Shown: positions 28,928 to 37,533 of the stretch, one piece after another
How the letters are laid out: each line of letters opens with the position of its first letter
How positions within the stretch are numbered: position 1 is the stretch's first letter
NCBI RefSeq assembly: GCF_013111185.1
Contig: NZ_WVRE01000004.1
Span: forward strand, 186,001 to 250,000
Source of the DNA: Ruegeria sp. HKCCD7303
GTDB taxonomy: Bacteria; Pseudomonadota; Alphaproteobacteria; Rhodobacterales; Rhodobacteraceae
DNA: 64,000 nucleotides
Reading direction: 5' to 3'
Translations under genes and position numbers: made by a program
The notes under the pieces: generated by a model
Databases searched by the model: none
What the model saw: only the letters and a program-made list of their open reading frames with translations
Told to the model about the DNA's origin: nothing

Positions 28928-29922
28928 CCGCCAGCCGTTCGCTGGAAATCCATCGCAGTAAACCCCTTGCGGGGCCTGATGCTGATTTCGCATCGGCTGA
29001 CACCGAAACACATGAAGCAGAGCCGCTTTTGCGGCTGCGTGGGGCGCGGGTGTTTTCGCGCACCGCGCGCCGCAGCGATCCTGCACCGTCGCGCCTGAGC
29101 TACCGGCTTCAGCGCTGGATGCTCACGCCGGGCATTCGCATGGGTGTCAAGGTGGGTCTGCCAATCTGCGCCGCGGCAGCAGCTGTTGGGCTTTACTTCG
29201 CCTCGGAAGATCGGCGCGAGGCTGTCACTGCCTTTGTCGCTGACATTCGAACTTCTATTCAGGAACGCCCCGAGTTCATGGTCAACCTGATGGCCATTGA
29301 TGGAGCGGGCACCAGTTTGTCCGAGGATATTCGCGAGGTCGTACCTTTGGATTTCCCGATCAGTTCCTGGGATCTGGATGTCGAACACATGCGCGACACG
29401 ATTACCGGATTGGACCCGGTGAAATCCGCAACCGTGCGTATCCGACCGGGCGGCATTTTGCAGGTGGATGTGGTCGAACGACAACCCGTGATCGTTTGGC
29501 GCACCCGTGATGGGCTGGAGCTGCTTGATGAGACCGGCGCTCATGTCAAGGAAACGCCATCGCGCAAGGACCATATCGGTCTTCCGCTGATCGCGGGCAA
29601 GGGCGCTGATGTTCATGTGGCGGAAGCGCTTGAGCTTTTCCAAACCTCGCGCAGTCTGGGCAATCGCGTGCGCGGGCTTGTGCGCGTGGGCGAGCGGCGC
29701 TGGGATCTGGTTCTGGACCGCGGCCAGCGCATCATGCTGCCGACCGACCGGCCGGTGCGTGCGCTGGAACGCGTGCTGGCTGTCAACGAAGTGCAGGACC
29801 TTCTGGAGCGCGACGTGGCCGTGGTCGATATGCGCCTTGGCCAGCGTCCAACCATACGAATGAGCAAAGCCGCCAGCGAAGACTGGTGGAATACAAAAGT
29901 GAACGTGAGTAACGGGCAGTAA
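28915..29922 (+). CDS. ftsQ: Cell division protein FtsQ
   Basis: FtsQ links early and late divisome proteins across the inner membrane. The 335-residue protein starting at ATG 28915 has a long cytoplasmic N-terminus of about 75 residues, one membrane helix (about 76-96), then a POTRA-like domain with [28 protein letters not shown] and a beta domain with [23 protein letters not shown]. The upstream in-frame start at 28888 lies inside ddl and is less likely. The long N-terminal tail is common in alphaproteobacteria. ftsA follows after 5 bases. Confidence 0.92.
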   Translation: MRPLTASRSLEIHRSKPLAGPDADFASADTETHEAEPLLRLRGARVFSRTARRSDPAPSRLSYRLQRWMLTPGIRMGVKVGLPICAAAAAVGLYFASEDRREAVTAFVADIRTSIQERPEFMVNLMAIDGAGTSLSEDIREVVPLDFPISSWDLDVEHMRDTITGLDPVKSATVRIRPGGILQVDVVERQPVIVWRTRDGLELLDETGAHVKETPSRKDHIGLPLIAGKGADVHVAEALELFQTSRSLGNRVRGLVRVGERRWDLVLDRGQRIMLPTDRPVRALERVLAVNEVQDLLERDVAVVDMRLGQRPTIRMSKAASEDWWNTKVNVSNGQ

Positions 29923-29927
29923 CGACC

Positions 29928-31265
29928 ATGATGACCGATCTTTATCAGTCCCAACGCGCCATGCGTCAGATGCGGCGGCAGGCATTGCAACGCGGTGTCA
30001 TCGCAATTCTGGATGTAGGCAGCTCCAAGATTGCTTGCCTTGTTTTGCGTTTTGATGGCACGGGTCGGCTGAGTGAAGACAACACTATCGGCTCGATGGC
30101 CGGTCAAACCGGGTTCCGCGTCATTGGCGCGGCGACCACGCGCTCTCGCGGTGTGCAATTCGGTGAAGTCACCGCCATGCAGGAAACTGAACGCGCCATC
30201 CGTACCGCACTGCAGGCAGCGCAGAAGATGGCGGATATTCGTGTCGATCACGTCATTGCGTGTTTCTCGGGGGCCAACCCACGGTCTTACGGGTTGGACG
30301 CGCAGGTAGACCTTGACGGTCAGCTTGTGACCGAAGCCGAGGTCGGCCGCGTTTTGAATGCCTGTGACGTGCCCGATTACGGCGAAGGGCGCGAGGTGCT
30401 GCACGCGCAACCGGTGAACTTTGCGCTGGACAACCGTTCGGGCCTGATTGATCCGCGTGGGCAACTGGGCCAGAGCCTTGCGGTCGATATGCATATGCTG
30501 ACCGTCGACGCGATGGCGATCCAGAACATTGTGCGTTGTATCAAGCGCTGTGATTTGGAGCTGGCGGGTATTGCCAACTCAGCCTATGTCTCGGGCATCT
30601 CGGCATTGGTTGAGGATGAGCAGGAACTGGGCGCGGCTTGTATCGACATGGGCGGTGGTACAACCAGCGTGTCGATCTTCATGAAGAAGCACATGATCTA
30701 CGCGGATTGCGTCGGTATGGGTGGAGATCATGTAACCAGCGATATCTCGATGGGTCTGGGCGTTCCAGCAGCCGTGGCTGAACGGATCAAGACCTTTAAT
30801 GGGGGCGTGCATGCAACCGGGGCCGATGACCGTGATATGATTGATATCGGTGGCGATACGGGCGACTGGGAACATGACCGTCGCACTGTCAGCCGGGCCG
30901 AACTGATCGGTATCATGCGCCCGCGCGTCGAAGAGATTCTGGAAGAGGTCCGCGTTCGTCTAGACGCCGCCGGGTTCGATCATATGCCAAGCCAACAGAT
31001 TGTTCTGACCGGGGGCGGTAGCCAGATCATGGGGCTGGACGGGCTTGCCACCCGCATTCTTGGGCAGCGCGTGCGCCTGGGACGGCCTTTGCGTGTGCAT
31101 GGCTTGCCGCAATCAGCGACAGGCCCTGCTTTCTCTTCTGCTGTGGGTCTCAGCCTGTTTGCGGCCCATCCTCAGGATGAGTGGTGGGATTTCGAGATCC
31201 CTGTCGACACCTATGCCGCGCGCCCGTTCAAACGCGCAGTGCGGTGGTTCCGTGACAACTGGTAA
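29928..31265 (+). CDS. ftsA: Cell division protein FtsA
   Basis: FtsA is the actin-like membrane tether of the Z ring. The 445-residue protein has the phosphate-1 loop AILDVGSSKIACLV near 25, the 1C (SHS2) domain inserted after about 95, IDMGGGTTSVSIF for the second phosphate loop and LTGGGSQIMGL for the adenosine site. The C-terminal FKRAVRWFRDNW is the amphipathic membrane-targeting helix. An adjacent second ATG (29931) is possible. The end overlaps the start of the next gene by 14 bases. Confidence 0.95.
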   Translation: MMTDLYQSQRAMRQMRRQALQRGVIAILDVGSSKIACLVLRFDGTGRLSEDNTIGSMAGQTGFRVIGAATTRSRGVQFGEVTAMQETERAIRTALQAAQKMADIRVDHVIACFSGANPRSYGLDAQVDLDGQLVTEAEVGRVLNACDVPDYGEGREVLHAQPVNFALDNRSGLIDPRGQLGQSLAVDMHMLTVDAMAIQNIVRCIKRCDLELAGIANSAYVSGISALVEDEQELGAACIDMGGGTTSVSIFMKKHMIYADCVGMGGDHVTSDISMGLGVPAAVAERIKTFNGGVHATGADDRDMIDIGGDTGDWEHDRRTVSRAELIGIMRPRVEEILEEVRVRLDAAGFDHMPSQQIVLTGGGSQIMGLDGLATRILGQRVRLGRPLRVHGLPQSATGPAFSSAVGLSLFAAHPQDEWWDFEIPVDTYAARPFKRAVRWFRDNW

Positions 31266-31671
31266 GCACTTGCGAAGGGCCGCGCTGTGCGCTGCCCTGC
31301 TGCCCGGTGGGGTCATGGCCCAAAACATCATCACACCGGACGCGTTTCTGGACGCTGCAGTCGGCAAAACGCTTACATTCTACGAGATTCGCAGCGGTGA
31401 TCTTGTCGGGACCGAGCAATTTCTGAACCGCCGCGTCTCGGTCTGGCGTGAAGAAGGGCAGGGCTGTGTCTATGGACAGATTACCACGCCACACGGTCAA
31501 ATCTGTTTTCTCTATGACAACGACCCGGATGGGATTCCTGTGTGTTGGTGGCCCTTTTTGCACGAAGGTCGCCTGATGGTCAGGCTCGCCTCGTTCGCTG
31601 ACGGAGAAATCCAAGAGGTGGGCAGCATCACGGAAAGCAGCCTGAACTGTCCAAATGCCCCGACCAGTTGA
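31252..31671 (+). CDS. Predicted secreted cysteine-containing protein between ftsA and ftsZ
   Basis: From GTG 31252, overlapping the end of ftsA, the product is 139 residues: a basic start (TTGKHLRRAAL), a hydrophobic stretch and a likely signal-peptidase site after VMA (VMA-QN). The mature part of about 115 residues has four cysteines (GCVYG, ICFLY, VCWWP, NCPNA) and many aromatics, suggesting a small disulfide-bonded periplasmic protein. TTG 31270 is an alternative start. I do not recognise a family. The coding pattern is like its neighbours. ftsZ follows after about 350 bp. Confidence 0.65.
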   Translation: MTTGKHLRRAALCAALLPGGVMAQNIITPDAFLDAAVGKTLTFYEIRSGDLVGTEQFLNRRVSVWREEGQGCVYGQITTPHGQICFLYDNDPDGIPVCWWPFLHEGRLMVRLASFADGEIQEVGSITESSLNCPNAPTS

Positions 31672-32018
31672 AAAATCCGGTTGCGGTGCGCTGATTTATC
31701 CCTCAAGATATCCACAGGGCCCGTCAGAGGTCTTGCGGCAGGACCTGAGCAGTTTTCCGCAGTGTAATTGACGGCTAGTCAGAGCGTGAAGGGGGAATAA
31801 ACCTTCGCGGCCTGCTGGGTGTCTTGTGATGGTCGCCAACGTTTTCGCTATATCTGGCACAGCCTGCGAAATGCCGCCGGTTGATGCCTTATTTTCTCCA
31901 TATTTTGTGGCAAAACGCGATTTTTGACGTGACCTTTTCGCATCATCCGGCTAGAATCGACAAAGGATAGGTAAGAAAAACACCGCTTTGGCGGGACATA
32001 AATACAGGCGGACAGAGC
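31672..32018. other. Intergenic region upstream of ftsZ
   Basis: About 350 bp with no gene. It probably holds the main ftsZ promoter (see 31929-31957). The stretch around 31795-31960 becomes AT-richer toward ftsZ. A TTAA-N7-TTAA CtrA site was looked for and not found. Confidence 0.5.
31929..31957 (+). promoter_or_regulatory. Candidate ftsZ promoter
   Basis: GTGACC (31929-31934), a 17 bp spacer and TAGAAT (31952-31957). The -10 matches five of six consensus bases and the -35 keeps the TGAC core. Transcription would start near 31964, giving a leader of about 55 bases. Confidence 0.4.
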
Positions 32019-33623
32019 ATGACATTGAATCTTTCGATGCCCGGGCACGACGAACTGAAGCCTCGGATTACAGTATTTGGCGTTGGCGGCGCAGGCGGGA
32101 ACGCCGTAAATAACATGATTGAGAAACAGCTGGACGGTGTCGACTTTGTGGTAGCCAACACCGACGCGCAAGCGCTGCAGCAAAGCCAATCGTCGGCACG
32201 CGTACAATTGGGCGTAAAGGTCACCGAAGGTCTGGGGGCAGGGGCTCGACCGACTGTAGGGGCCGCAGCCGCCGAAGAAAGCATCGAACAAATCGTCGAT
32301 CATCTGGCGGGCGCGCATATGTGCTTTATCACCGCCGGCATGGGCGGGGGCACTGGCACCGGCGCCGCACCGATCATCGCACAAGCCGCCCGAGAGCTGG
32401 GCGTGCTGACGGTGGGTGTTGTCACCAAACCCTTCCAGTTCGAAGGGGCGAAGCGGATGCGTCAGGCCGAAGACGGTGTTGAAGCGCTGCAGCAGGTTGT
32501 CGACACGCTGATCATTATCCCCAACCAGAACCTGTTTCGCCTGGCCAATGAGAAAACCACCTTTACCGAGGCTTTCTCGATGGCAGACGACGTACTGTAT
32601 CAAGGTGTTAAGGGCGTGACGGACCTGATGGTTCGTCCCGGCCTAATCAACCTCGATTTTGCCGACGTTCGCGCCGTGATGGACGAAATGGGCAAGGCGA
32701 TGATGGGAACCGGCGAGGCAACCGGCGAAGATCGTGCGGTTCAAGCGGCAGAAAAAGCCATTGCAAACCCGCTGCTGGACGAAATCAGCCTCAAAGGTGC
32801 AAAGGGCGTGCTGATCAACATTACCGGCAGCCACGACCTGACCCTCTTCGAACTGGACGAAGCGGCCAACCGCATTCGCGAAGAGGTGGACCCCGAAGCG
32901 AACATCATCGTCGGGTCGACTTTGGACACTGCGATGGAAGGTGGAATGCGCGTATCGGTTGTTGCCACCGGCATCGACGCCAGCGAAAAGTCCGCAGATG
33001 TCCCGGTTGCGCGCCGCTCTATGTCCGAGCCGCTGACCCGCACCGTTTCGGCGGAAGAGCACGTTCAGGAAGAAGCGCCTGTTGCAGCCGAAGTAGCGGA
33101 CGCCGCACCTCAGATGGAAGAAACCCGCGAACCTTCGCTGTTCGAGGCCGCAGAAGAGCCTGCGCAACCTCAGTTCCAACCGCGTGACGAACGCGAGGAG
33201 GACGACTTGCCGCCGCCAGCCTACCAGCCGCGCGTCGCTGAGTTCGAGCCGCAGCCCGAACATGTCGAACCCGCACCCGAAAGCTTTGTCGCCCCGCGTG
33301 GCCATGCCGCTGGTACTCCGTCGCCCGAGGCGCTGCAGCGTCTACAGGCGGCTGTACAAAAGGTTCCATCCGCACCGCAGCGTCCGGCTGCACCGCGTCA
33401 GCCCGAGGCTGTTTCGCAGCCTGAAACTGAAGAACGCTCGCGTTTTGGCTTCAATCGCCTGATCGACCGAATGACTGGCCATGCCTCGGATACACCGGCG
33501 CAAGCAGCGCGTCAGCAGCCCGTTATGCGTCAGTCCGAAGCCACCGCACTGGCCCAGGATGAGGCCGACCCGGAACAGGATCGCATTGAAATTCCTGCCT
33601 TCCTGCGCCGTCAAGCCAACTGA
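32019..33623 (+). CDS. ftsZ: Cell division GTPase FtsZ
   Basis: FtsZ polymerises into the Z ring. The 534-residue protein has [15 protein letters not shown] near 19, the tubulin signature GGGTGTG at 109-115, the [14 protein letters not shown] loop and the T7 loop [10 protein letters not shown]. The GTPase core ends near 315. A long Pro/Glu/Gln-rich linker of about 200 residues follows, and the last residues [12 protein letters not shown] are the conserved peptide that binds FtsA. The protein is long compared with the 383 residues of E. coli, but extended linkers are usual in alphaproteobacteria. Confidence 0.97.
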   Translation: MTLNLSMPGHDELKPRITVFGVGGAGGNAVNNMIEKQLDGVDFVVANTDAQALQQSQSSARVQLGVKVTEGLGAGARPTVGAAAAEESIEQIVDHLAGAHMCFITAGMGGGTGTGAAPIIAQAARELGVLTVGVVTKPFQFEGAKRMRQAEDGVEALQQVVDTLIIIPNQNLFRLANEKTTFTEAFSMADDVLYQGVKGVTDLMVRPGLINLDFADVRAVMDEMGKAMMGTGEATGEDRAVQAAEKAIANPLLDEISLKGAKGVLINITGSHDLTLFELDEAANRIREEVDPEANIIVGSTLDTAMEGGMRVSVVATGIDASEKSADVPVARRSMSEPLTRTVSAEEHVQEEAPVAAEVADAAPQMEETREPSLFEAAEEPAQPQFQPRDEREEDDLPPPAYQPRVAEFEPQPEHVEPAPESFVAPRGHAAGTPSPEALQRLQAAVQKVPSAPQRPAAPRQPEAVSQPETEERSRFGFNRLIDRMTGHASDTPAQAARQQPVMRQSEATALAQDEADPEQDRIEIPAFLRRQAN

Positions 33624-33647
33624 TCGCGGTAACAAAATCCACTCACA

Positions 33648-33676
33648 GGGCCGCTTCTTAGCGGCCCTTTATCGTT
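33648..33676 (+). terminator. Intrinsic terminator after ftsZ
   Basis: GGGCCGC-TTCTTA-GCGGCCC, a perfect 7 bp GC-rich stem (33648-33654 with 33661-33667), is followed by TTTATCGTTT. It lies 25 bases after the ftsZ stop. The downstream run is not a pure T tract, so some read-through into lpxC is possible. Confidence 0.75.
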
Positions 33677-33836
33677 TAAAAATAGTGGTTTACGAATATG
33701 TAAGCAGGGTTTTGCCGATCTGTTACATACATGTTTCATTCGGTTGCAAAGAGTGAGTTGAGCCTTGACGCAGGCTTCCTTAACTGAGTGTCCAACACAG
33801 CCCTCGCAGGCTGGACACTGCTCACTGAGGCCCATT

Positions 33837-34757
33837 TTGCAACATACGCTCAAATCTCCGGTCACGTTCAAAGGCGTTGGACTGCATGGCGGCCAACCTG
33901 CAACCATGGTTCTCAAACCTGCTGCGGCGGGGCATGGAATTTGGTTCAAGCGGACGGATATTCATCTGGGCGATGCAATGATCCCTGCAATCTACCATGC
34001 AGTCGAGCGTTCCCCGCTTTGCACTCGCCTTGTGAATGACTCAGGCGTATCAGTCTCGACTATCGAACATATCATGGCCGCATTGGCCGGATGTGGTGTT
34101 CATAACGCGTTGATCGAGATTGACGGTCCCGAAGTGCCGATCATGGACGGGTCTTCGATCGACTTCGTGCGCGGCATAATGGCAAAAGGCGTGCGCCGTC
34201 AGGCCAGCCCGGTTCTGGCCTATGAGGTTCTAAAGCCCGTGACCGCGTCGCGCGAAGGCGCGGATGCCAGCATCGTACCTGCGGACGGCCTGATCATCGA
34301 CTTCCATATCGATTTTGAAGACACCGCTATCGGAAGCCAGACAAAAACGCTGGATATGCGCAACGGTTCTTTTGCACGCGAGCTCAGCGATTGCCGTACA
34401 TTCTGCCGCCGCACGGATGTCGAAGCCATGCGTGCCAACGGGCTGGCCTTGGGCGGTACGCTGGACAATGCCGTTGTAGTTCAGGGCGACGAAGTTCTGA
34501 CCCCGGGTGGTTTCCGCCGCGCCGACGAAGCTGTGCGTCACAAGATGCTGGATGCTCTGGGCGATCTCTATCTGGCAGGTGGTCCGATTCTGGGCCACTT
34601 CACTGGTAACAAGTCAGGCCATTCTTTGACCAACACCTTGCTGCGCAACCTGTTCGAAACGCCGGGTGCGGTGCGTCCGGTGCTGTGTACACCGCAACAA
34701 GCCGCGCGTTTGCCAGGGCAGGGGTTGATCGTAAACGAAATTCCCGAAGTCGCCTAG
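33837..34757 (+). CDS. lpxC: UDP-3-O-acyl-N-acetylglucosamine deacetylase
   Basis: LpxC performs the committed step of lipid A synthesis and needs zinc. I start it at TTG 33837, which gives (M)QHTLKSPVTFKGVGLH and 306 residues, the normal family length, with GAGG 6 bases upstream. An earlier TTG (33765) would add 24 unlikely residues. Zinc and catalytic elements are visible: TIEHIMAALAGCGVHNALIEIDGPEVPIMDGSS early on and RHKMLDALGDLYLAGG (the HKxxDxxGD zinc motif) late. FtsH-dependent turnover signals cannot be judged. It follows the ftsZ terminator by about 160 bp. Confidence 0.92.
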   Translation: MQHTLKSPVTFKGVGLHGGQPATMVLKPAAAGHGIWFKRTDIHLGDAMIPAIYHAVERSPLCTRLVNDSGVSVSTIEHIMAALAGCGVHNALIEIDGPEVPIMDGSSIDFVRGIMAKGVRRQASPVLAYEVLKPVTASREGADASIVPADGLIIDFHIDFEDTAIGSQTKTLDMRNGSFARELSDCRTFCRRTDVEAMRANGLALGGTLDNAVVVQGDEVLTPGGFRRADEAVRHKMLDALGDLYLAGGPILGHFTGNKSGHSLTNTLLRNLFETPGAVRPVLCTPQQAARLPGQGLIVNEIPEVA

Positions 34758-34883
34758 GCTGATCAACTCTGACGACATTTGCGCCAGATGTTGCATAAGG
34801 CGTTTTGCACCGGAATTTTCTGTGCTAGACCATGGCTCAATTCGGGGCGATCCCCATTAAGTAAGACGACAAGGATGGGCGGT

Positions 34884-35747
34884 ATGGTTGGCAGCAAAGC
34901 GGCAGTCAGATTCGCAGGCGCGATTCTTCTGACAGCAGTTTTGGCGGCGTGTGGTAACGGGGGCGGCCTTTTCGGCAACAGGGGCGCTGACCGGAGCCAG
35001 AACCTTGAAGGGTTCACGCCGGAACAGATCTACACCCGTGGTGAATATGAACTGTCGCAGAATCGCTCGGACGATGCCGCGTGGTATTTCTCGGAAGTCG
35101 AACGCCTGTATCCTTATTCCGATTGGGCCAAACGCGCGCTGATCATGCAGGCGTTTTCCTTCCATACGGATAAGAACTATGAAGAAAGCCGGGCCGCTGC
35201 GCAGCGATATATCGACTTCTACCCCACGGATGAAGATGCAGCCTACGCGCAATACCTGCTGGCGCTCAGCTATTATGACCAAATCGATGAGGTTGGCCGC
35301 GATCAGGGTTTGACGTTCCAGGCGCTGCAATCCTTGCGCACTGTGATCGAGGTTTATCCTGACAGCGAATACGCCACATCGGCCGTTCTGAAGTTTGACC
35401 TTGCCTTCGACCATCTGGCAGGCAAAGAAATGGAGATCGGACGCTATTACCTGCGTCAGGATCATTACATCGCGGCAATCAACCGATTCCGTGTGGTCGT
35501 TGAAGACTTCCAGACCACCTCTCACACTGCCGAAGCACTCTATCGTCTAGTCGAAGCCTACCTGTCCCTTGGTCTGTTGGACGAAGCGCAGACGGCTGGT
35601 GCCATTCTTGGATACAACTACCAGTCTTCGGAATGGTATGACGACGCATATAAGCTGCTGACGTCTCGCGGTCTCGATCTCAAGAGCCGTGGTAACAACT
35701 GGCTCAGCACGATCTATCGTCAAACCATCAAGGGTGAGTGGTTGTAA
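34884..35747 (+). CDS. bamD: Outer-membrane assembly lipoprotein BamD
   Basis: BamD is the essential lipoprotein of the BAM complex that folds outer-membrane proteins. From ATG 34884 (AAGGA 8 bases upstream) it is 287 residues. The signal sequence ends in the lipobox LAAC with acylated Cys23. The rest is tetratricopeptide-like: YTRGEYELSQNRSDDAAWYFSEVERLYPYS, YIDFYPTDEDAAYAQYLLALSYYDQ and YYLRQDHYIAAINRFRVVVEDFQ. The open frame extends to 34779 without a convincing start. It lies between lpxC and recN, the usual alphaproteobacterial order. Confidence 0.94.
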   Translation: MVGSKAAVRFAGAILLTAVLAACGNGGGLFGNRGADRSQNLEGFTPEQIYTRGEYELSQNRSDDAAWYFSEVERLYPYSDWAKRALIMQAFSFHTDKNYEESRAAAQRYIDFYPTDEDAAYAQYLLALSYYDQIDEVGRDQGLTFQALQSLRTVIEVYPDSEYATSAVLKFDLAFDHLAGKEMEIGRYYLRQDHYIAAINRFRVVVEDFQTTSHTAEALYRLVEAYLSLGLLDEAQTAGAILGYNYQSSEWYDDAYKLLTSRGLDLKSRGNNWLSTIYRQTIKGEWL

Positions 35748-35783
35748 TCGCCATGGCTTCTGGCGTGGGATGTTAAAGACCCG

Positions 35784-37433
35784 ATGCTGCGCGCCCTAGA
35801 TATCCGCGACATGCTGATCATTGACCGGTTGGAACTGACATTCCAGCCGGGCCTGAATGCATTGACGGGGGAAACCGGGGCGGGCAAGTCGATCCTTCTG
35901 GACTCGTTGGGTTTCGTGTTGGGCTGGCGCGGACGGGCCGAATTGGTGCGGCAGGGTGCGGCACAGGGCGAGGTCGTCGCCGAGTTTGAACTATCCGCCG
36001 ACCATCCCGCTCATGCGATTCTGGCCGAAGCTGGTTTGCCGGGCGGCGAAGACCTGATCTTGCGCCGGGTAAACACTGCTGAAGGGCGCAAGACAGCTTG
36101 GGTCAATGATCGGCGATGTTCAGGCGAAGTACTGCGCGCATTGTCCGAAACCCTGATCGAATTGCACGGCCAGCATGACGATCGTGGGTTGCTGAATCCG
36201 CGCGGCCATCGGGCGATGCTGGACGACTTCGCAGGGGTTTCGGTTCAACTGGCCAAAGTGCGTGCGGCCTGGACCGAGATGTCACGCACACGCAAGGCAC
36301 TAGCCGAAACCGAGGCCGCACTGGCCGCTGTCCGCAGCGAAGAAGAATTCCTCCGCCATGCCGTGGCCGAATTGGACCAGCTTGATCCGCAACCGGGCGA
36401 GGACGCCGAACTGGATGCCCGTCGACGGATGATGCAAGGGGCCGAGCGTATCCGTGATGATGTCGCCCGCGCCTTTGAATTGCTGTCCAGCGATGGGGCC
36501 GAAGGGGCGATGTCCGACGCTATCCGCTGGCTGGAGGGCGTTTCCGACAACGCGGGTGGTCAATTGGAGAATCCGATTGCGGCACTGGGGCGGGCAATGA
36601 TCGAACTGGGCGAGGCTCAGGATGGTGTGAATGCCTGCCTTCAGGCGCTGGATTTCAACCCGGCGGAACTGGAGCGGGCTGAAGAACGCCTGTTCGCCAT
36701 CCGCGCACAGGCGCGAAAGCATGATGTATCGCCGGATGATCTTGGAACATTTGCCGACACTTTGCGCGACCGGTTGAATCGGCTGGAGGCGGGTGACGCC
36801 GATCTGGCGGACAAACGTGTAGCCGTGAACGCGGCGCAGGACGCTTATGACACCGCCGCTGCCGAGCTGAGCGCAGCCCGCAAGGCGGCTGCCGGGCGGC
36901 TTGATGCTGCCGTCATGACTGAGCTGGCCCCGCTCAAGATGGAACGCGCCGTGTTCCAAACCGAGCTCACTTTGGCAGAGCCGGGCCCCGAAGGAACTGA
37001 CGCAGTGGCGTTCACTGTGGCCACCAATCCCGGCGCTCCGGCCGGTCCTTTGAACAAGATTGCATCGGGCGGTGAACTCAGCCGCTTTTTGCTGGCGCTC
37101 AAGGTTTGTCTAACTGGCGATGACAGCGCGCGCACGATGATCTTTGACGAGATTGACAGGGGTGTTGGCGGCGCCACAGCCGATGCGGTCGGGCGCAGGC
37201 TGGCGTCCTTGGCGCAGGGCGGGCAGGTGCTGGTTGTCACCCATTCCCCCCAGGTCGCCGCCCGTGCCGCGCATCATTGGCGCGTGCAGAAACAGGTGAC
37301 AGAGGGACAAACACTATCCACTGTTATTCCCTTGGCCGAACCGGACCGAGTGGATGAGATCGCGCGCATGGTGGCAGGCGATACAATCACCGAGGAAGCC
37401 CGCGCCGCTGCCCGGGCTTTGCTGCAGGCTTAA
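35784..37433 (+). CDS. recN: DNA repair ATPase RecN
   Basis: RecN is an SMC-like protein that acts on double-strand breaks. The 549-residue protein has Walker A GETGAGKS at 29-36, the LHGQHDDRGLLNPRGHR Q-loop region, a long central coiled coil rich in E, A and R (about 155-370), the signature SGGELSRFLLALK and Walker B TMIFDEIDRGVGG, then VVTHSPQVAA. The length is normal. LexA control is likely by analogy, but I saw no clear SOS box in the 36 bp gap to bamD. Confidence 0.95.
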   Translation: MLRALDIRDMLIIDRLELTFQPGLNALTGETGAGKSILLDSLGFVLGWRGRAELVRQGAAQGEVVAEFELSADHPAHAILAEAGLPGGEDLILRRVNTAEGRKTAWVNDRRCSGEVLRALSETLIELHGQHDDRGLLNPRGHRAMLDDFAGVSVQLAKVRAAWTEMSRTRKALAETEAALAAVRSEEEFLRHAVAELDQLDPQPGEDAELDARRRMMQGAERIRDDVARAFELLSSDGAEGAMSDAIRWLEGVSDNAGGQLENPIAALGRAMIELGEAQDGVNACLQALDFNPAELERAEERLFAIRAQARKHDVSPDDLGTFADTLRDRLNRLEAGDADLADKRVAVNAAQDAYDTAAAELSAARKAAAGRLDAAVMTELAPLKMERAVFQTELTLAEPGPEGTDAVAFTVATNPGAPAGPLNKIASGGELSRFLLALKVCLTGDDSARTMIFDEIDRGVGGATADAVGRRLASLAQGGQVLVVTHSPQVAARAAHHWRVQKQVTEGQTLSTVIPLAEPDRVDEIARMVAGDTITEEARAAARALLQA

Positions 37434-37533
37434 CACGCCTATGGCGCGAAACGGTGCTCACACTGTCGCTATCTCACTTTTATATGGACGCTCCGTGGCT
37501 TACTAAGGGTTAAGAGATGATCCCCGAGGGCCA

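Noticed and set aside
31672..32018. CtrA-type operator (TTAA-N7-TTAA) before ftsZ
   Set aside because: No such pair was found in this region or near the candidate promoter.
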